From contig BFEA01000025.1 in the NCBI GenBank assembly GCA_003427395.1, positions 3,344,112 through 3,366,702 on the forward strand: a stretch of DNA of 22,591 nt, in the 5' to 3' direction. Source of the stretch: Chara braunii (lineage: Eukaryota; Streptophyta; Charophyceae; Charales; Characeae). Under the pieces are notes generated by a model, which worked only from the letters and a program-made list of their open reading frames with translations, searched no databases and had not been told where the DNA came from. This document shows, in pieces, positions 1-7,489 of the stretch (the first letter of the stretch is position 1; the number at the start of each line of letters is the position of its first letter). Made by a program: the position numbers and the translations under genes.

Positions 1-2
<2 letters not shown>

Positions 3-53
<51 letters not shown>

Positions 54-68
54 GTCTGTGTTTGTGTG
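3..68. repeat. TG/CA dinucleotide microsatellite
   Basis: A pure TG run covers about 3-48 and then decays into imperfect TG-rich sequence to about 68. Open frames across it read only Val-Cys repeats and are not genes. A shorter related TG tract lies at about 475-497. Confidence 0.97.
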
Positions 69-352
69 CCAGACTTGCCACGTTGACCGATCGGACTATC
101 GAGAGAGACGGCATAGAAATCAAAGAAGCAGAAAATCGACGGAAACGAAACGAAACGAAAACGAAGGAGGTGAACTCACTTTCAATCATGTTGGCGCCAT
201 CGTCTTTAAGCCTCCATCCGAGCCTCAGCTTCCAGCCTTCACGATGCAGAGCCCAATCAGCTTCCAACCTTCAAGATGCACAGCCAAACCTCCAGCACGA
301 AAAAGAGCTTAGCGGCGACAAATCCTCTTGAGCTTCACCCCTAAATATACTG

Positions 353-433
353 TGTGTGCGTGCGAATGTGTTCTCGGTGGGTGTGTTTGTGTGCGTGCGA
401 ATGTGTTATCGGCAGGTGTGTTTGTGTGCGTCC
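353..433. repeat. 35-bp tandem repeat, about 2.3 copies
   Basis: The unit starts TGTGTGCGTGCGA at 353 and again at 388, with a truncated third start at 423, so the period is 35 bp. Copies one and two differ at a few positions. The unit is itself TG-rich, so it probably grew from microsatellite DNA. Nothing suggests coding. Confidence 0.85.
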
Positions 434-540
434 ATCACAGTACAGAGTAGAGCACAGTCCCCCATGGCATTTTGTTGTGTGTGTGTGTCTGTGTGTTGTC
501 CCGATCGCGATACACAACTGCACAAAAAAAAAAATACGGT

Positions 541-587
541 GCCAGACTGTTTCATTTCATCGGACTTTCACCGACTCATCAGGACGG
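541..587 (-). ncRNA. hammerhead-ribozyme-like motif (incomplete)
   Basis: Read on the minus strand there is CTGATGA (plus 576-582), then a perfect 5-bp stem II (GTCGG with CCGAT, plus 71-75 and 59-63 of the 500s) closed by a 7-base loop, then GAAA, then GAAACAGTC (plus 545-553). These are the conserved hammerhead core boxes in the right order. The flanks do not form a convincing helix I, and there are two possible GAAA boxes. It may be a decayed ribozyme or a chance match. Confidence 0.3.
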
Positions 588-665
588 TGTGCGTGCCCTG
601 TAGAGTATGGTAGCAACTTTAGGCCATAGCCTTAGAGCAGCAGAGTCGAAGTCGAGAGTATCAGC

Positions 666-825
666 CTACCGTCTTCCCCCGCACACAACACACCCTAATT
701 ATGAATGTATAGAGGCTAGGTTTCCGGTCCGATGCGCTCAAAATGAGGGTGCGTTGTGTTCGGGGGAAGAGGCTGGTCCGATGCGCTCAAAATAAGGGTG
801 CGTTGTGTTCGGGGGAAGACGGTAG
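666..825. mobile_element. 160-bp foldback MITE, TIR family CTACCGTCTTC
   Basis: Two 35-bp arms (666-700 and 791-825) are inverted copies with three mismatches; both begin CTACCGTCTTCCCCC reading inwards. A second element with the same outer 11 bases and a 15-bp perfect TIR lies at 18389-18486, so this looks like a family. The bases TA fall next to the core TIR at both ends in both members. That fits a TA target duplication of Tc1/mariner type, although TA may be part of the TIR. The interior holds a 49-bp tandem duplication. No transposase is present. Confidence 0.7.
728..825. repeat. 49-bp tandem duplication inside the MITE
   Basis: The segment starting TCCGATGCGCTCAAAAT at 728 is repeated from 777 with few changes, a 49-bp period. 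Each copy ends near a GGGGGAAGA stretch, so the right arm of the foldback element appears to have been duplicated in tandem. Confidence 0.85.
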
Positions 826-865
826 AGTATAAGAGTCGAGTAGCAAAATCGACCGTCTTCCGCGC

Positions 866-1380
866 TTGGCCAGACGCGGAACATGTGGGGAGTCCTTACT
901 AACCCCTTTCCTTTCTTTTGTGGGGGAACTGCCAGCCTTTCCCAGTGCTCCCCTCCGCAAGAAAGGTTGCTGCGGGCGCTCCCTCAAACCCACGGTAGCG
1001 GCCGAGTGCGCTCCCCCCAGATTGCCCGCGCGTCATCGGCGCGGGATGCAGGCCTCAAATTCGGCCGCGCACCACGTGGGGCTGTATCGGCCCGAGAATT
1101 GGTCGAGCGCGGTACCCGTCCAGCTCCTCGAGGCTGCCGACCCAGTGGCGCCATCTTTTTTTTTTCCCTGGAAAGTTGGTCACATTTCATTCCTCAAGAA
1201 TTTGATCCCCACGGGCGGCCCCACCCCATCTCTGACTACGGCTGTTGGGGCGGGGGGCAACATGAATTACCTCGTTTGCGAGGCCCTGTGCTTGCAGGGG
1301 TCCCCTCTATATAGTCTTAGGAGTAGTGGTAGGAAGGTAGTGAAAGGAGAAAAAAGAATTTGAGAGAAGAACATAGAGTA
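866..1380. other. GC-richer non-coding stretch with a TATA-like box
   Basis: This stretch is clearly GC-richer than its surroundings and has overlapping open frames on both strands, none with a recognisable motif or a preferred frame. A TATA-like sequence TCTATATAG lies at 1306-1314, followed by a purine-rich run. It could be part of an old LTR or promoter, but no matching second LTR is in the window. I see no gene. Confidence 0.3.
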
Positions 1381-1387
1381 GTTTTTG

Positions 1388-1474
1388 AAAAAAAAAAAAA
1401 AAGAAGTTGATCTCAGGCCGGGGACCTCACAATTCAACCCGGAAGCACTGGGGCCATCACCCAGCTTCTGCTAA
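1388..1474 (-). mobile_element. possible tRNA-derived SINE remnant
   Basis: On the minus strand the sequence ends in GAGGTCCCCGG followed by GGCCTGAGATC (plus 1409-1419). That differs from the pol III B-box GGTTCGANNCC only by C/T changes. It then runs into T-rich sequence (15 T on the minus strand, plus 1388-1402). An A-box-like stretch lies upstream on that strand near the GATGG at plus 1454. No foldable tRNA cloverleaf is visible. It abuts the 3' end of the Penelope-like element at 1475. Confidence 0.3.
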
Positions 1475-1832
1475 GTTATGGGACATGAAGTGAAACACAT
1501 TATCAAGTGATTCGTCACCGATACAAGACAAGCTCATGCATCAAGCACGACACGTTCATGCATGTGACACCATGGACATTCACCACACAACATCCATCAC
1601 GCACACGTGTCCTCTTACCCGTGGGTAAGGCAGTCCTGCACAGGAGCAGGTCAACACATTTGCGCAAGTAGACTTACGCTGATTGTGCAATAAGTCGGCA
1701 ACGTATGGATTTTTCGTCCATACGATACGGACCTTAGAACGTGCCCTGCGTATGATGCAAGGGGGAAGAGAAAACCCACTTAACTTATCATTAATCAATT
1801 TACGTACCTCACACAGTTTTACACGATCATCG
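1475..1832 (-). repeat. 3'-end repeat, copy 1 (direct)
   Basis: Aligns with 4320-4674 in the same orientation at clearly over 80 percent identity, starting at GTTATGGGACATGAAG. Its outer 130 bp also match 4864-4992 in inverted orientation. It contains the 3' coding end of the element plus about 100 bp of downstream sequence. No target-site duplication is evident against any of the other ends. Confidence 0.88.
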
Positions 1833-2110
1833 AACAGCAACCTGAAAACTAACGTAGCAGACATTCAGAAACCAAATCCTTCCCAGATGACTCTACTGAC
1901 AAGGCGGCGCAAGTATGATCTCGTCGATTTTCGATCAAACTCCTTAATCCCGCTGAAAATACCATCTAGCGAGATCAAGTTCAAGCACTTCAGGTTATCC
2001 ACCCCTTGTGGCTTTTTCATAAGAGCGACCAAGGTAGGTTTATATATGCTACTTTTGTGATGCCATCTCCGTAGATATGTGACCTCGATACTTCCACCTT
2101 CTTCCAATCG
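1580..2110 (-). pseudogene. RT C-terminal (thumb/linker-like) segment of the Penelope-like element
   Basis: Two adjacent open stretches in the same frame (2107-1865 and 1864-1580), separated by a single stop, read as one protein segment. It contains KPTLVALMKKPQG, then VRKLINDKLSGF, then WTKNPYVADLLHNQRKS, then a cysteine pair in CSCAGLPYPRVRGHV. A short helix with LL followed by basic residues and a CxC pair resembles the end of Penelope-type reverse transcriptases, but I rely on memory for that. The second, more damaged copy at 4320-4674 encodes the same peptide with extra stops, so the reading frame is the one under past selection. No YxDD active site lies in or near the segment. Confidence 0.55.
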
Positions 2111-2289
2111 TCATTTACAATTACGAAACTTCACTTGCTCACCGTCAATCTTCAAGTTAGTGTTACCAAAGGCCTTCTTCACCTTCCGCCAAGAGTCACA
2201 CCAATTGTCTCCTTCATTAAATACTAAGTTAAATTGTCGCTATCCATTAGCTTCCTGGTCAGCCAGCAGATGAAGTACCCGAAACGTGG

Positions 2290-2866
2290 ATTGACCGCCT
2301 TCTATCCCCGCACAAATCGGTTGTCTTGCTTTCCGTTCCATCTCAGTTCTTTCGTCCATCCCTCCATTTTGATCGATCTTCCGCTATCTCTCCTTCTTCC
2401 CATTCCGTCCACGTTTTTTTCCCTTCCCGATATTACCGACGGTGTTAAGGTGTGGAGACCAACCTTTAATAAACCAAGATTAAAGGGTGAGCAAATCCTT
2501 CTCGTCACAATTACCAATTGAGATTAGTGTGTATGAGTCTACACCGAAGGAATCCCACCAACAATAGAGACGTGACGACTTCCCTCGTCGTCCAAACACA
2601 GACAAGTGTTATCTCCATCGCACGATTCACAACCTTGACTTTTGTCCTATGTACTGTGATTTACGGCACGGTGACGTGATTACGTAGACGCATCTTGGTG
2701 CATTTAAGAACTCTAGTCTGTTGTGTCTAAACATGTCAAGCCATACCCCTATGCATTTCTTCATCCATCGAATCCTACCGACTAGCGCCAGCCATAACAC
2801 GATTAGTCGATACAGAGACTTCAAATTGGTATCCACATATTGAAGCTTCCTATGGTACGATATCAC
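2290..2866 (-). pseudogene. GIY-YIG homing-endonuclease-like domain, degraded
   Basis: On the minus strand the peptide RCVYVITSPCRKSQYIGQ (plus 2642-2698) fits the GIY-YIG signature, a Y-x-I strand followed about ten residues later by YIG. The reading then needs small frame corrections and continues with RW, LYCWWDSFGVDSYTLI (plus about 2530-2575) and FIKGWSPHLN (plus about 2445-2470). This follows the family pattern of an R-W helix, a central LY-x-G-F strand and a terminal P-x-LN. The glutamate of the last helix is replaced by a stop. A lysine- and arginine-rich tail follows. Such domains nick DNA to prime retrotransposition in Penelope-like elements. This copy is inactive because of several stops. 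Confidence 0.7.
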
Positions 2867-2908
2867 TACGTCAGAGAGTATGCACCACTGCTCAAAAGAC
2901 CGTTGACT

Positions 2909-4154
2909 TCATTCATTACCTGTTTCTTCGTCGTCGGGTGACTCGTCACTTGCTTCAGGCACCAAGTCGATGACTCCAAAACCCGCCGACTGAGGTCCAT
3001 ATTTGACCTCAACTCGGTGATCAGCTAAATCAAAAATCGCTTGTAGCTTGGTTTTGTAGGGATTTCCTTTCTTAGCATAAATCGCTCGGATATCATAATG
3101 GTGGATCGGGATAAGATCCCGTCTTGTGGCTTCTAGGAAATGCATCCTTTTGATGGTGTTATCCTTCATCCTAGGCTTGATCGCTGTCATAGCCCTGCGA
3201 GGCAGCCTCACTGGTCTGCTCTTCAACGGTACGTGACGTGGACGCAGCCTCTCAGTTAGTTTCAGCGGTTTCATCTTCGTTCGTCATGAGGTTCTCTTAT
3301 TGGGTGTAGTCGGCGGGGGGTTGTTACCCACCCGTGTATTTTCACCTCGCTTTCTTTCTCCATGATATGTAGTCCCTCCGTACTCTTAGTAATAACTTCA
3401 GTTTCAATCGTCCCACCAGAAGACCCCGAGGTGGATGTGATGGCCTCCACAACTTCCCCTTTCCTTTACAATTAGCTTCTGTCTCATGGATAACGTCGCG
3501 GACGATTTTTTCAAAAGTTCATCCACACCCAAATCTTAACCCCACTTGAACTTCCATCGCCTTAGCCAAAACTTTACTATCTTCCTCTTTTTTCCGTTTC
3601 TTCTCAATCTTCCTTTCCTTATTGAGTTCTTCGACTCTGCTGGCTTCTTCAACGGCCTCCTTGTGAACAAATTCCTTCATATCTGCAACGTTCTTTTTTA
3701 GATCCTTAGTACGGCTAAATGTCATTGGTTCCTCCGACGGTGAGCGAGTCAAATTAGTGCCTCGGGAATAACGAGGTGAAGTTGACCGTCCCCTTCACTG
3801 AAATTCTGGTGGGCATTTATACCCATCGGCCTCCATTTTCTTTCCTGTTGCATCGTTTGCCCAGAATCTCAAACAGTCACTACGGTAATGCCCCACCAAC
3901 TTAATACATCTATTAGCAGTGGTCGCCTCGACGGAATGTCACCAGCTTCGCGTTGACTATCACCTCACCGTTGATCCTCAAGTTCATGTTCTTCACGTGC
4001 ACGGTTGTCAGGTCCGTATTCACCTCCACCTTGATTTTTCAATCTGTTATACTCGTAGTCCTGATTTCTACTTACCGATCAGTCATTCCACCCACTCTCC
4101 TCGCGGGTACGTCCCCTGGTAGTAGTCCTCGTTATGGCTACCCCGGTTCGACAT
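2909..4154 (-). pseudogene. N-terminal part of the Penelope-like ORF: knuckle remnant, coiled coil, linker
   Basis: The likely start codon is at 4154, followed by MSNRGSHNEDYYQGTYPRGEW. After a frame change comes an acidic, Arg-rich stretch, then ANRCIKLVGHYRSDC (about 3870-3915). This looks like a CCHC zinc knuckle that has lost its first cysteines. Next is RSPSEEPMTFSRTKDLKK and a Glu/Lys-rich coiled coil (3752-3519). A further frame gives KGNPYKTKLQAIFDLADHR (about 3006-3065), a short basic helix pair that may bind DNA, and an acidic tail ending DDEETGNE at 2909. There are at least three frame changes and several stops. The region lies upstream of the GIY-YIG segment, as in elements with an N-terminal endonuclease. 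Confidence 0.5.
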
Positions 4155-4319
4155 TCTATGCTGTATAAGATCTGTCATGTTCTTCAGATCCCAGTCTTCG
4201 TAGCTTTCAGTCTCCTTGTTTGCACTTATCACCTTGCTAAACGTAAAACATCAGTTACTCCACCGTGCTCACACACTCCCGCCACGTCCTCCATGCAGGT
4301 TCACACGAGCCTTTATAGG

Positions 4320-4674
4320 TTATGAGACATAAAGTGAAACATATTATCAAGTGATTCATCACTGATACAAGACACACTCATGCATCAAGCACCACACGTT
4401 CATGCATATGACACCATGAACATTCACAACGCAACATCCATCACGCACATGTGTCCTCTTAACCGTGGGTAAGGCAGTCCTGCTCAAGAGCAGATCAACA
4501 CATCTGCGCAAGCATACTTACACTGATTGTGCAATAAGTCGGCAACACATGGATTTTTTGTCTATACGATATGGACATTAGAACGTGCTATGCGGATGAT
4601 GCAAAGGGGAAAAGAAAACCCACTTAGCTTATCATTAACCAATTTACGTACCTCGCACAATTTTACACGATCTT
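4320..4674 (-). repeat. 3'-end repeat, copy 2 (direct; pLTR-like)
   Basis: Direct repeat of 1475-1832 placed immediately upstream (in the minus-strand sense) of the element's N-terminus. Homology stops abruptly at about 4674, where unrelated GC-rich sequence begins. The encoded RT-end peptide is recognisable (ADLLHNQ) but carries more stops than copy 1, so this copy is older or evolved faster. Confidence 0.85.
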
Positions 4675-4764
4675 TTCCGGCACCGACGGGGCGAGCAGCA
4701 TTCCGGAGTGTCGCTAATGCCACGGAGGAGGGTTGGAGGAGGAAGTGACGCGGGGAACGTTGGT

Positions 4765-4829
4765 GAAAGAAACCTCCTGATGACTTTCACCGGAAGGTGA
4801 TCGAAACCAGTCGGGGATCCACATCTTTC
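4765..4829 (+). ncRNA. hammerhead ribozyme candidate
   Basis: The core boxes occur in order: CTGATGA at 4777-4783, GAAA at 4803-4806 and the cleavage triplet GTC at 4810-4812. Helix I is supported by CCTC (4773-4776) pairing with GGGG (4813-4816) and an outer stem GAAAGA (4765-4770) with TCTTTC (4824-4829), separated by an internal loop. Stem II has a TCACC/GGTGA stem (4787-4791 with 4796-4800) under a GGAA tetraloop, but the two or three positions next to the core do not pair. Helix III is very short, as in Penelope-associated hammerheads. Those ribozymes are known from Penelope-like retroelements, and this one precedes a 3' fragment of such an element on the same strand. The unpaired base of stem II may have reduced or abolished its activity. 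Confidence 0.5.
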
Positions 4830-4863
4830 TGAAAATTGAAATTGTTTTTCTTGCTCTTATCAT

Positions 4864-4992
4864 TGCGTGATGGATGTGCAGTGGTGAATGTCGATGGTGT
4901 CATATGCATGAACGTATCATGTTTGATGCATGAGTGTGTTTTGTATCGGTGACGAATCACTTGATAATGTGTTTCACTTCATGTCTCATAAC
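4864..4992 (+). repeat. inverted 3'-end fragment of the Penelope-like element
   Basis: About 129 bp match the outer part of 1475-1600 and 4320-4450 in inverted orientation, ending GTCTCATAAC. The fragment and the 4320-4674 copy therefore point away from each other, with their 3' ends outward. This looks like a 5'-truncated copy inserted in reverse, or an inverted tail of the same insertion event. Confidence 0.88.
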
Positions 4993-5184
4993 ATGCACAT
5001 AGGTAGTCATAAACTTCAATCGAACTATTTTCCAAAATGTTAAACCTTGAGTGCTCAAATAAAGGAACTCCTAATGAGAAGTCAGACTTGTGGCTCCAAT
5101 CTCAAAAGTTAGCCTCCCTCATGTGGCTCCAATCTCACCAAGCAGTTCCGGTAGTTGGGTGGCTTAGGAAGCGGGAGATGACTT

Positions 5185-5389
5185 TTAAACCACCAGTACT
5201 TGGCTCATACATCGGCCGCGGGGTATTGTCATTAACGCCTCGCAGTTTCCAGAGGCTCGGGGTACTGGCCCTCAAAGGTAGGCCAGCCCAAACAATATTT
5301 TCTTGTTGCGCTGGCGGGTCGGCGCGAAACAACGCGCAGCCCGTTTTCAGGCTCGGCATCGATAGTTGCGCCAAGTACTGGTGGTTTAA
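5185..5389. mobile_element. 205-bp MITE with 20-bp perfect TIR bounded by TTAA
   Basis: The left end TTAAACCACCAGTACTTGGC (5185-5204) is repeated as a perfect inverted copy at 5370-5389. TTAA stands at both extremities and could be the piggyBac-type target duplication or part of the TIR. Other members with the ACCACCAGTAC end are at 7316-7489, 16680-16815 and 19176-19355, and a lone end lies near 17510. The interior shares a CGGCCGCGGG block with the 19176 copy but is otherwise different and has no transposase. Confidence 0.8.
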
Positions 5390-5397
5390 GGAGGCCA

Positions 5398-6010
5398 GTG
5401 ATTGTTGTCAATGGGTTTCTGAAACTATGCATCACCTGTGGTGGGTGTGCCAAAAATCAAGAAAGTGATGGGACTGGTGATTCGCCCATTGGAAATTTGG
5501 GTTTGGAAGAGACGACTTTGCAGGAGAAAGATGTGTACTGGTTGGGGCTGTACCTGAAGGAACTCCGTTGGACAGAGGATGGGGATATGCACCGCAAGTC
5601 TGCAGAGCAGTCATGCTTTCGGTCGTTTGGGCAGATCGTAATGACTTGCGATTCTAAGGACATAGCCGACCGGAAGCTCATTTGGAACGTCTGTTCAAAA
5701 AGCTGCTAAGGGATTAAATTCAATCAGATTGGCGGAGGAAAGCGAAAATGGAAATTGTGGAAAGGGTCTGAGATGGTTCAGATCCACGTGGGGCCAGAAA
5801 GAAGAAATACTAAAGGTCTCCAGGGAATAAATAATGGTTTTCTCAAGTTGGTGGAAGACGGTCAGAACCAAGGCTTAGAAGGGGTAGTAAGAGGGGAAGA
5901 GAAACAGAAGAAGGTGACTAAAGAGTGGTTTGTTTGGCTTTGATGGGCCTGTTGGCAATGTTTGTTTAAGAACCAGGGCACCCGGTTTGTGTAGGGTCAC
6001 AGTAGACCAA
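5398..6010 (+). pseudogene. unrecognised decayed ORF, two or three frame pieces
   Basis: An open stretch at 5398-5706 is followed in shifted frames by SIRLAEESENGNCGKG (about 5715-5765), then by 5755-5943, which contains INNGFLKLVEDGQNQGLEG and KKVTKEWFVWL. The pieces look like successive parts of one protein interrupted by stops. The FLKLVEDG...KEWF part resembles FWKVIEDG...WF read at 8535-8640, suggesting a dispersed gene or transposon family. I do not recognise the product. Confidence 0.35.
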
Positions 6011-6400
6011 TACGTGGAGGAGGGTGGTAGAGAGTCACATTAACTTGGAGCAAATAGCTCCAACCGGTCGAATTGGGCTGGTGTCAGACCGGAATAGACC
6101 AACGTAGGTAGTTCATAATAAAGTAGATAGAAGTAGGGTTTAAGGTAGGATTAGGTGAAAACTTCACCCGAATGAGGCGTCTACAGAACTATTGTATAAG
6201 GTTTCCAGTACGGTTATCCCGGAAAGAGTGTGAGGACCCTGACCTCCAATTTTGAAGTTTTCAAATATATGCGAACTGTTGTGTGAAAAGAACAAAAGGT
6301 CAGACCTGCTCACCCGTCAGGGAGTAGGAATCTAAAGTTCTCTCATGTTATTCTTGTCCTTCCTCCTGCTGTAGCCAATTTGAAATTACTAGTTTCCCTT
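6011..6400. other. no recognisable feature
   Basis: AT-moderate sequence without long frames, repeats or RNA-like structure that I can support. Confidence 0.5.
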
Positions 6401-6570
6401 CCGGAGGTTCGGTCCCACCTGAGCCTTTTCGTTGTAGGAGGCTACCACGAAGCGACTGGCGAGCGTCTAGGGACCATCGATTGTGTCAATCCATGGTCCT
6501 TAGGTGCCCGCCATTCTCTTCGTGGTAACTTCCTACAACGAAAATGAGGAGGTGGGACCGAGCCTCAAGG
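6401..6570. repeat. long near-perfect hairpin (about 80-bp arms)
   Basis: The arms 6401-6483 and 6488-6570 are inverted copies with roughly 80 percent identity and almost no loop. Shared blocks include TCGGTCCCACCT, TTTTCGTTGTAGGA and ACCACGAAG. A transcript would fold into one long stem of about 80 bp with scattered mismatches. It is most simply a loopless foldback MITE, but the shape is also that of a small-RNA precursor. No target-site duplication is obvious. Confidence 0.75.
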
Positions 6571-6695
6571 AGACAGTGGCAAGGTTGTTGCCTTTTGTCC
6601 ATGCTTTCTTGAACTAGTACAGTCCTCTTCCAGACCTTTTTCACGCTAGTCTGTCAGGATATGTAAGGATAGTCAGGCGAAGAGCAGACTTCATC

Positions 6696-6850
6696 TGACA
6701 TATTTGTTTGCGAATCGGAGTATCTTGATCCCTAAATACCTTTGCATTTGACATATTTGTTTGCGAATCGGAGTATTTTAATCCCTGAACACCTTTGCAT
6801 TTGACATATTTGTTTGTGAATCGGAGTATCTTGATCCCTGAACACCTTTG
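6696..6850. repeat. 53-bp tandem repeat, about 2.9 copies
   Basis: Units begin TGACATATTTGTTTG at 6696, 6749 and 6802. The period of 53 bp is not a multiple of three, so the minus-strand frame that runs through it cycles through shifted versions of the same DNA and is not a real protein. Copies differ at only a few positions, indicating recent expansion. Confidence 0.9.
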
Positions 6851-7050
6851 GATTTTTTGCATTCCACATGACTTCCAATAAGATCTTTTTGCAGTGACGA
6901 AAAAATTTACAAAACGATCAACACAATCTTTCTTTTTAATAAAAGGCTAATTTTTTCAAGCCCAACCAATTGAATTACCTAAAAAGATTTACATCAGATG
7001 AAAGAGTGACAATTTCGGTTTGAAGCTCATCCTACGAATCCATTACTGAC

Positions 7051-7135
7051 TTTTTTTTTTTTTTTTTAACTTGAATATCAACCAGGGACCATGCTCCTGC
7101 CTCTTGAGTGGTATAAGCCCCAAGAGATAGATACA
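7051..7135 (-). mobile_element. possible tRNA-derived SINE remnant with A tail
   Basis: On the minus strand, GGAGCATGGTCCCTGG leads to GGTTGATATTC (plus 7073-7083), close to a pol III B-box, and then to an A run (plus T17 at 7051-7067) acting as the tail. The GGTCCCYGG-plus-B-box layout is like that at 1388-1474. No A-box or cloverleaf can be drawn with confidence and no flanking duplication was found. Confidence 0.3.
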
Positions 7136-7315
7136 TGCAAGTTTTCGATGGCTCCATTCTATTGGTGGGGAGGTGCATCTTATGGAAACCAAGTTCAACG
7201 TCCCTTCCAAAATCCAAATTATCCTATAACCAAAGGCCCATTTTTCGAGTCTCGCCTGGGGAAGCACCAGGCTAAGTAAACCTCTTCACCAACGCGACGT
7301 TAGAACAATACATGA

Positions 7316-7489
7316 TTAAGCCACTGGTACTTGGCCCAGCTACAGATGCCAGGCCTCAGAGCACCCTGCGTGCTGAGTTCGCACGAACTGCCAGTGCGAC
7401 TTTTTGTTTCGTTCTCGGCTGGTGCTTCCAACCATTGTGGTCCAGTACCCCGAAGCCGTAAAGGTGCATCGTGAGCACTGGTGGTTTAA
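7316..7489. mobile_element. 174-bp MITE, TTAA / ACCACCAGTAC family
   Basis: The left end TTAAGCCACTGGTACTTGGC (7316) and the inverted right end of ACTGGTGGTTTAA (to 7489) match the 5185-5389 TIR with several substitutions. TTAA is conserved at both ends. The TIRs differ from each other more than in the 5185 copy, so this is an older insertion. Confidence 0.65.

Larger units (their letters stand above)
1475..4674 (-). mobile_element. Penelope-like (GIY-YIG) retroelement relic with pLTR-like direct repeat
   Basis: The same 355-bp sequence is present in direct orientation at both ends (1475-1832 and 4320-4674). Between them a degraded minus-strand reading frame runs from a start codon at 4154 down to about 1580. 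Its pieces in order are an N-terminal region with a knuckle-like motif, a charged coiled coil, a linker, a GIY-YIG endonuclease domain and an RT-C-terminus-like segment. Penelope-like elements are known for GIY-YIG domains, for frequent partial tandem copies that mimic LTRs (pLTRs) and for inverted fragments at the 5' end. All three features are seen here. Many stops and frameshifts make it a dead copy. The catalytic RT core with its YxDD motif is not visible, so either about 1 kb has been lost or the family assignment is imperfect. Confidence 0.6.

Noticed and set aside
4-331. Two overlapping plus-strand open frames beginning with Val-Cys repeats
   Set aside because: They arise from translation of the TG microsatellite and have no protein motif beyond it.
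866-1363. Open frames on both strands in the GC-rich block
   Set aside because: GC-rich DNA has few stops; three overlapping frames look equally plausible and none has a motif.
6641-6862. Minus-strand 73-residue frame with repeated peptides
   Set aside because: It lies on a 53-bp tandem repeat, so the repeated peptides come from frame-shifted copies of the DNA unit, not a conserved protein.
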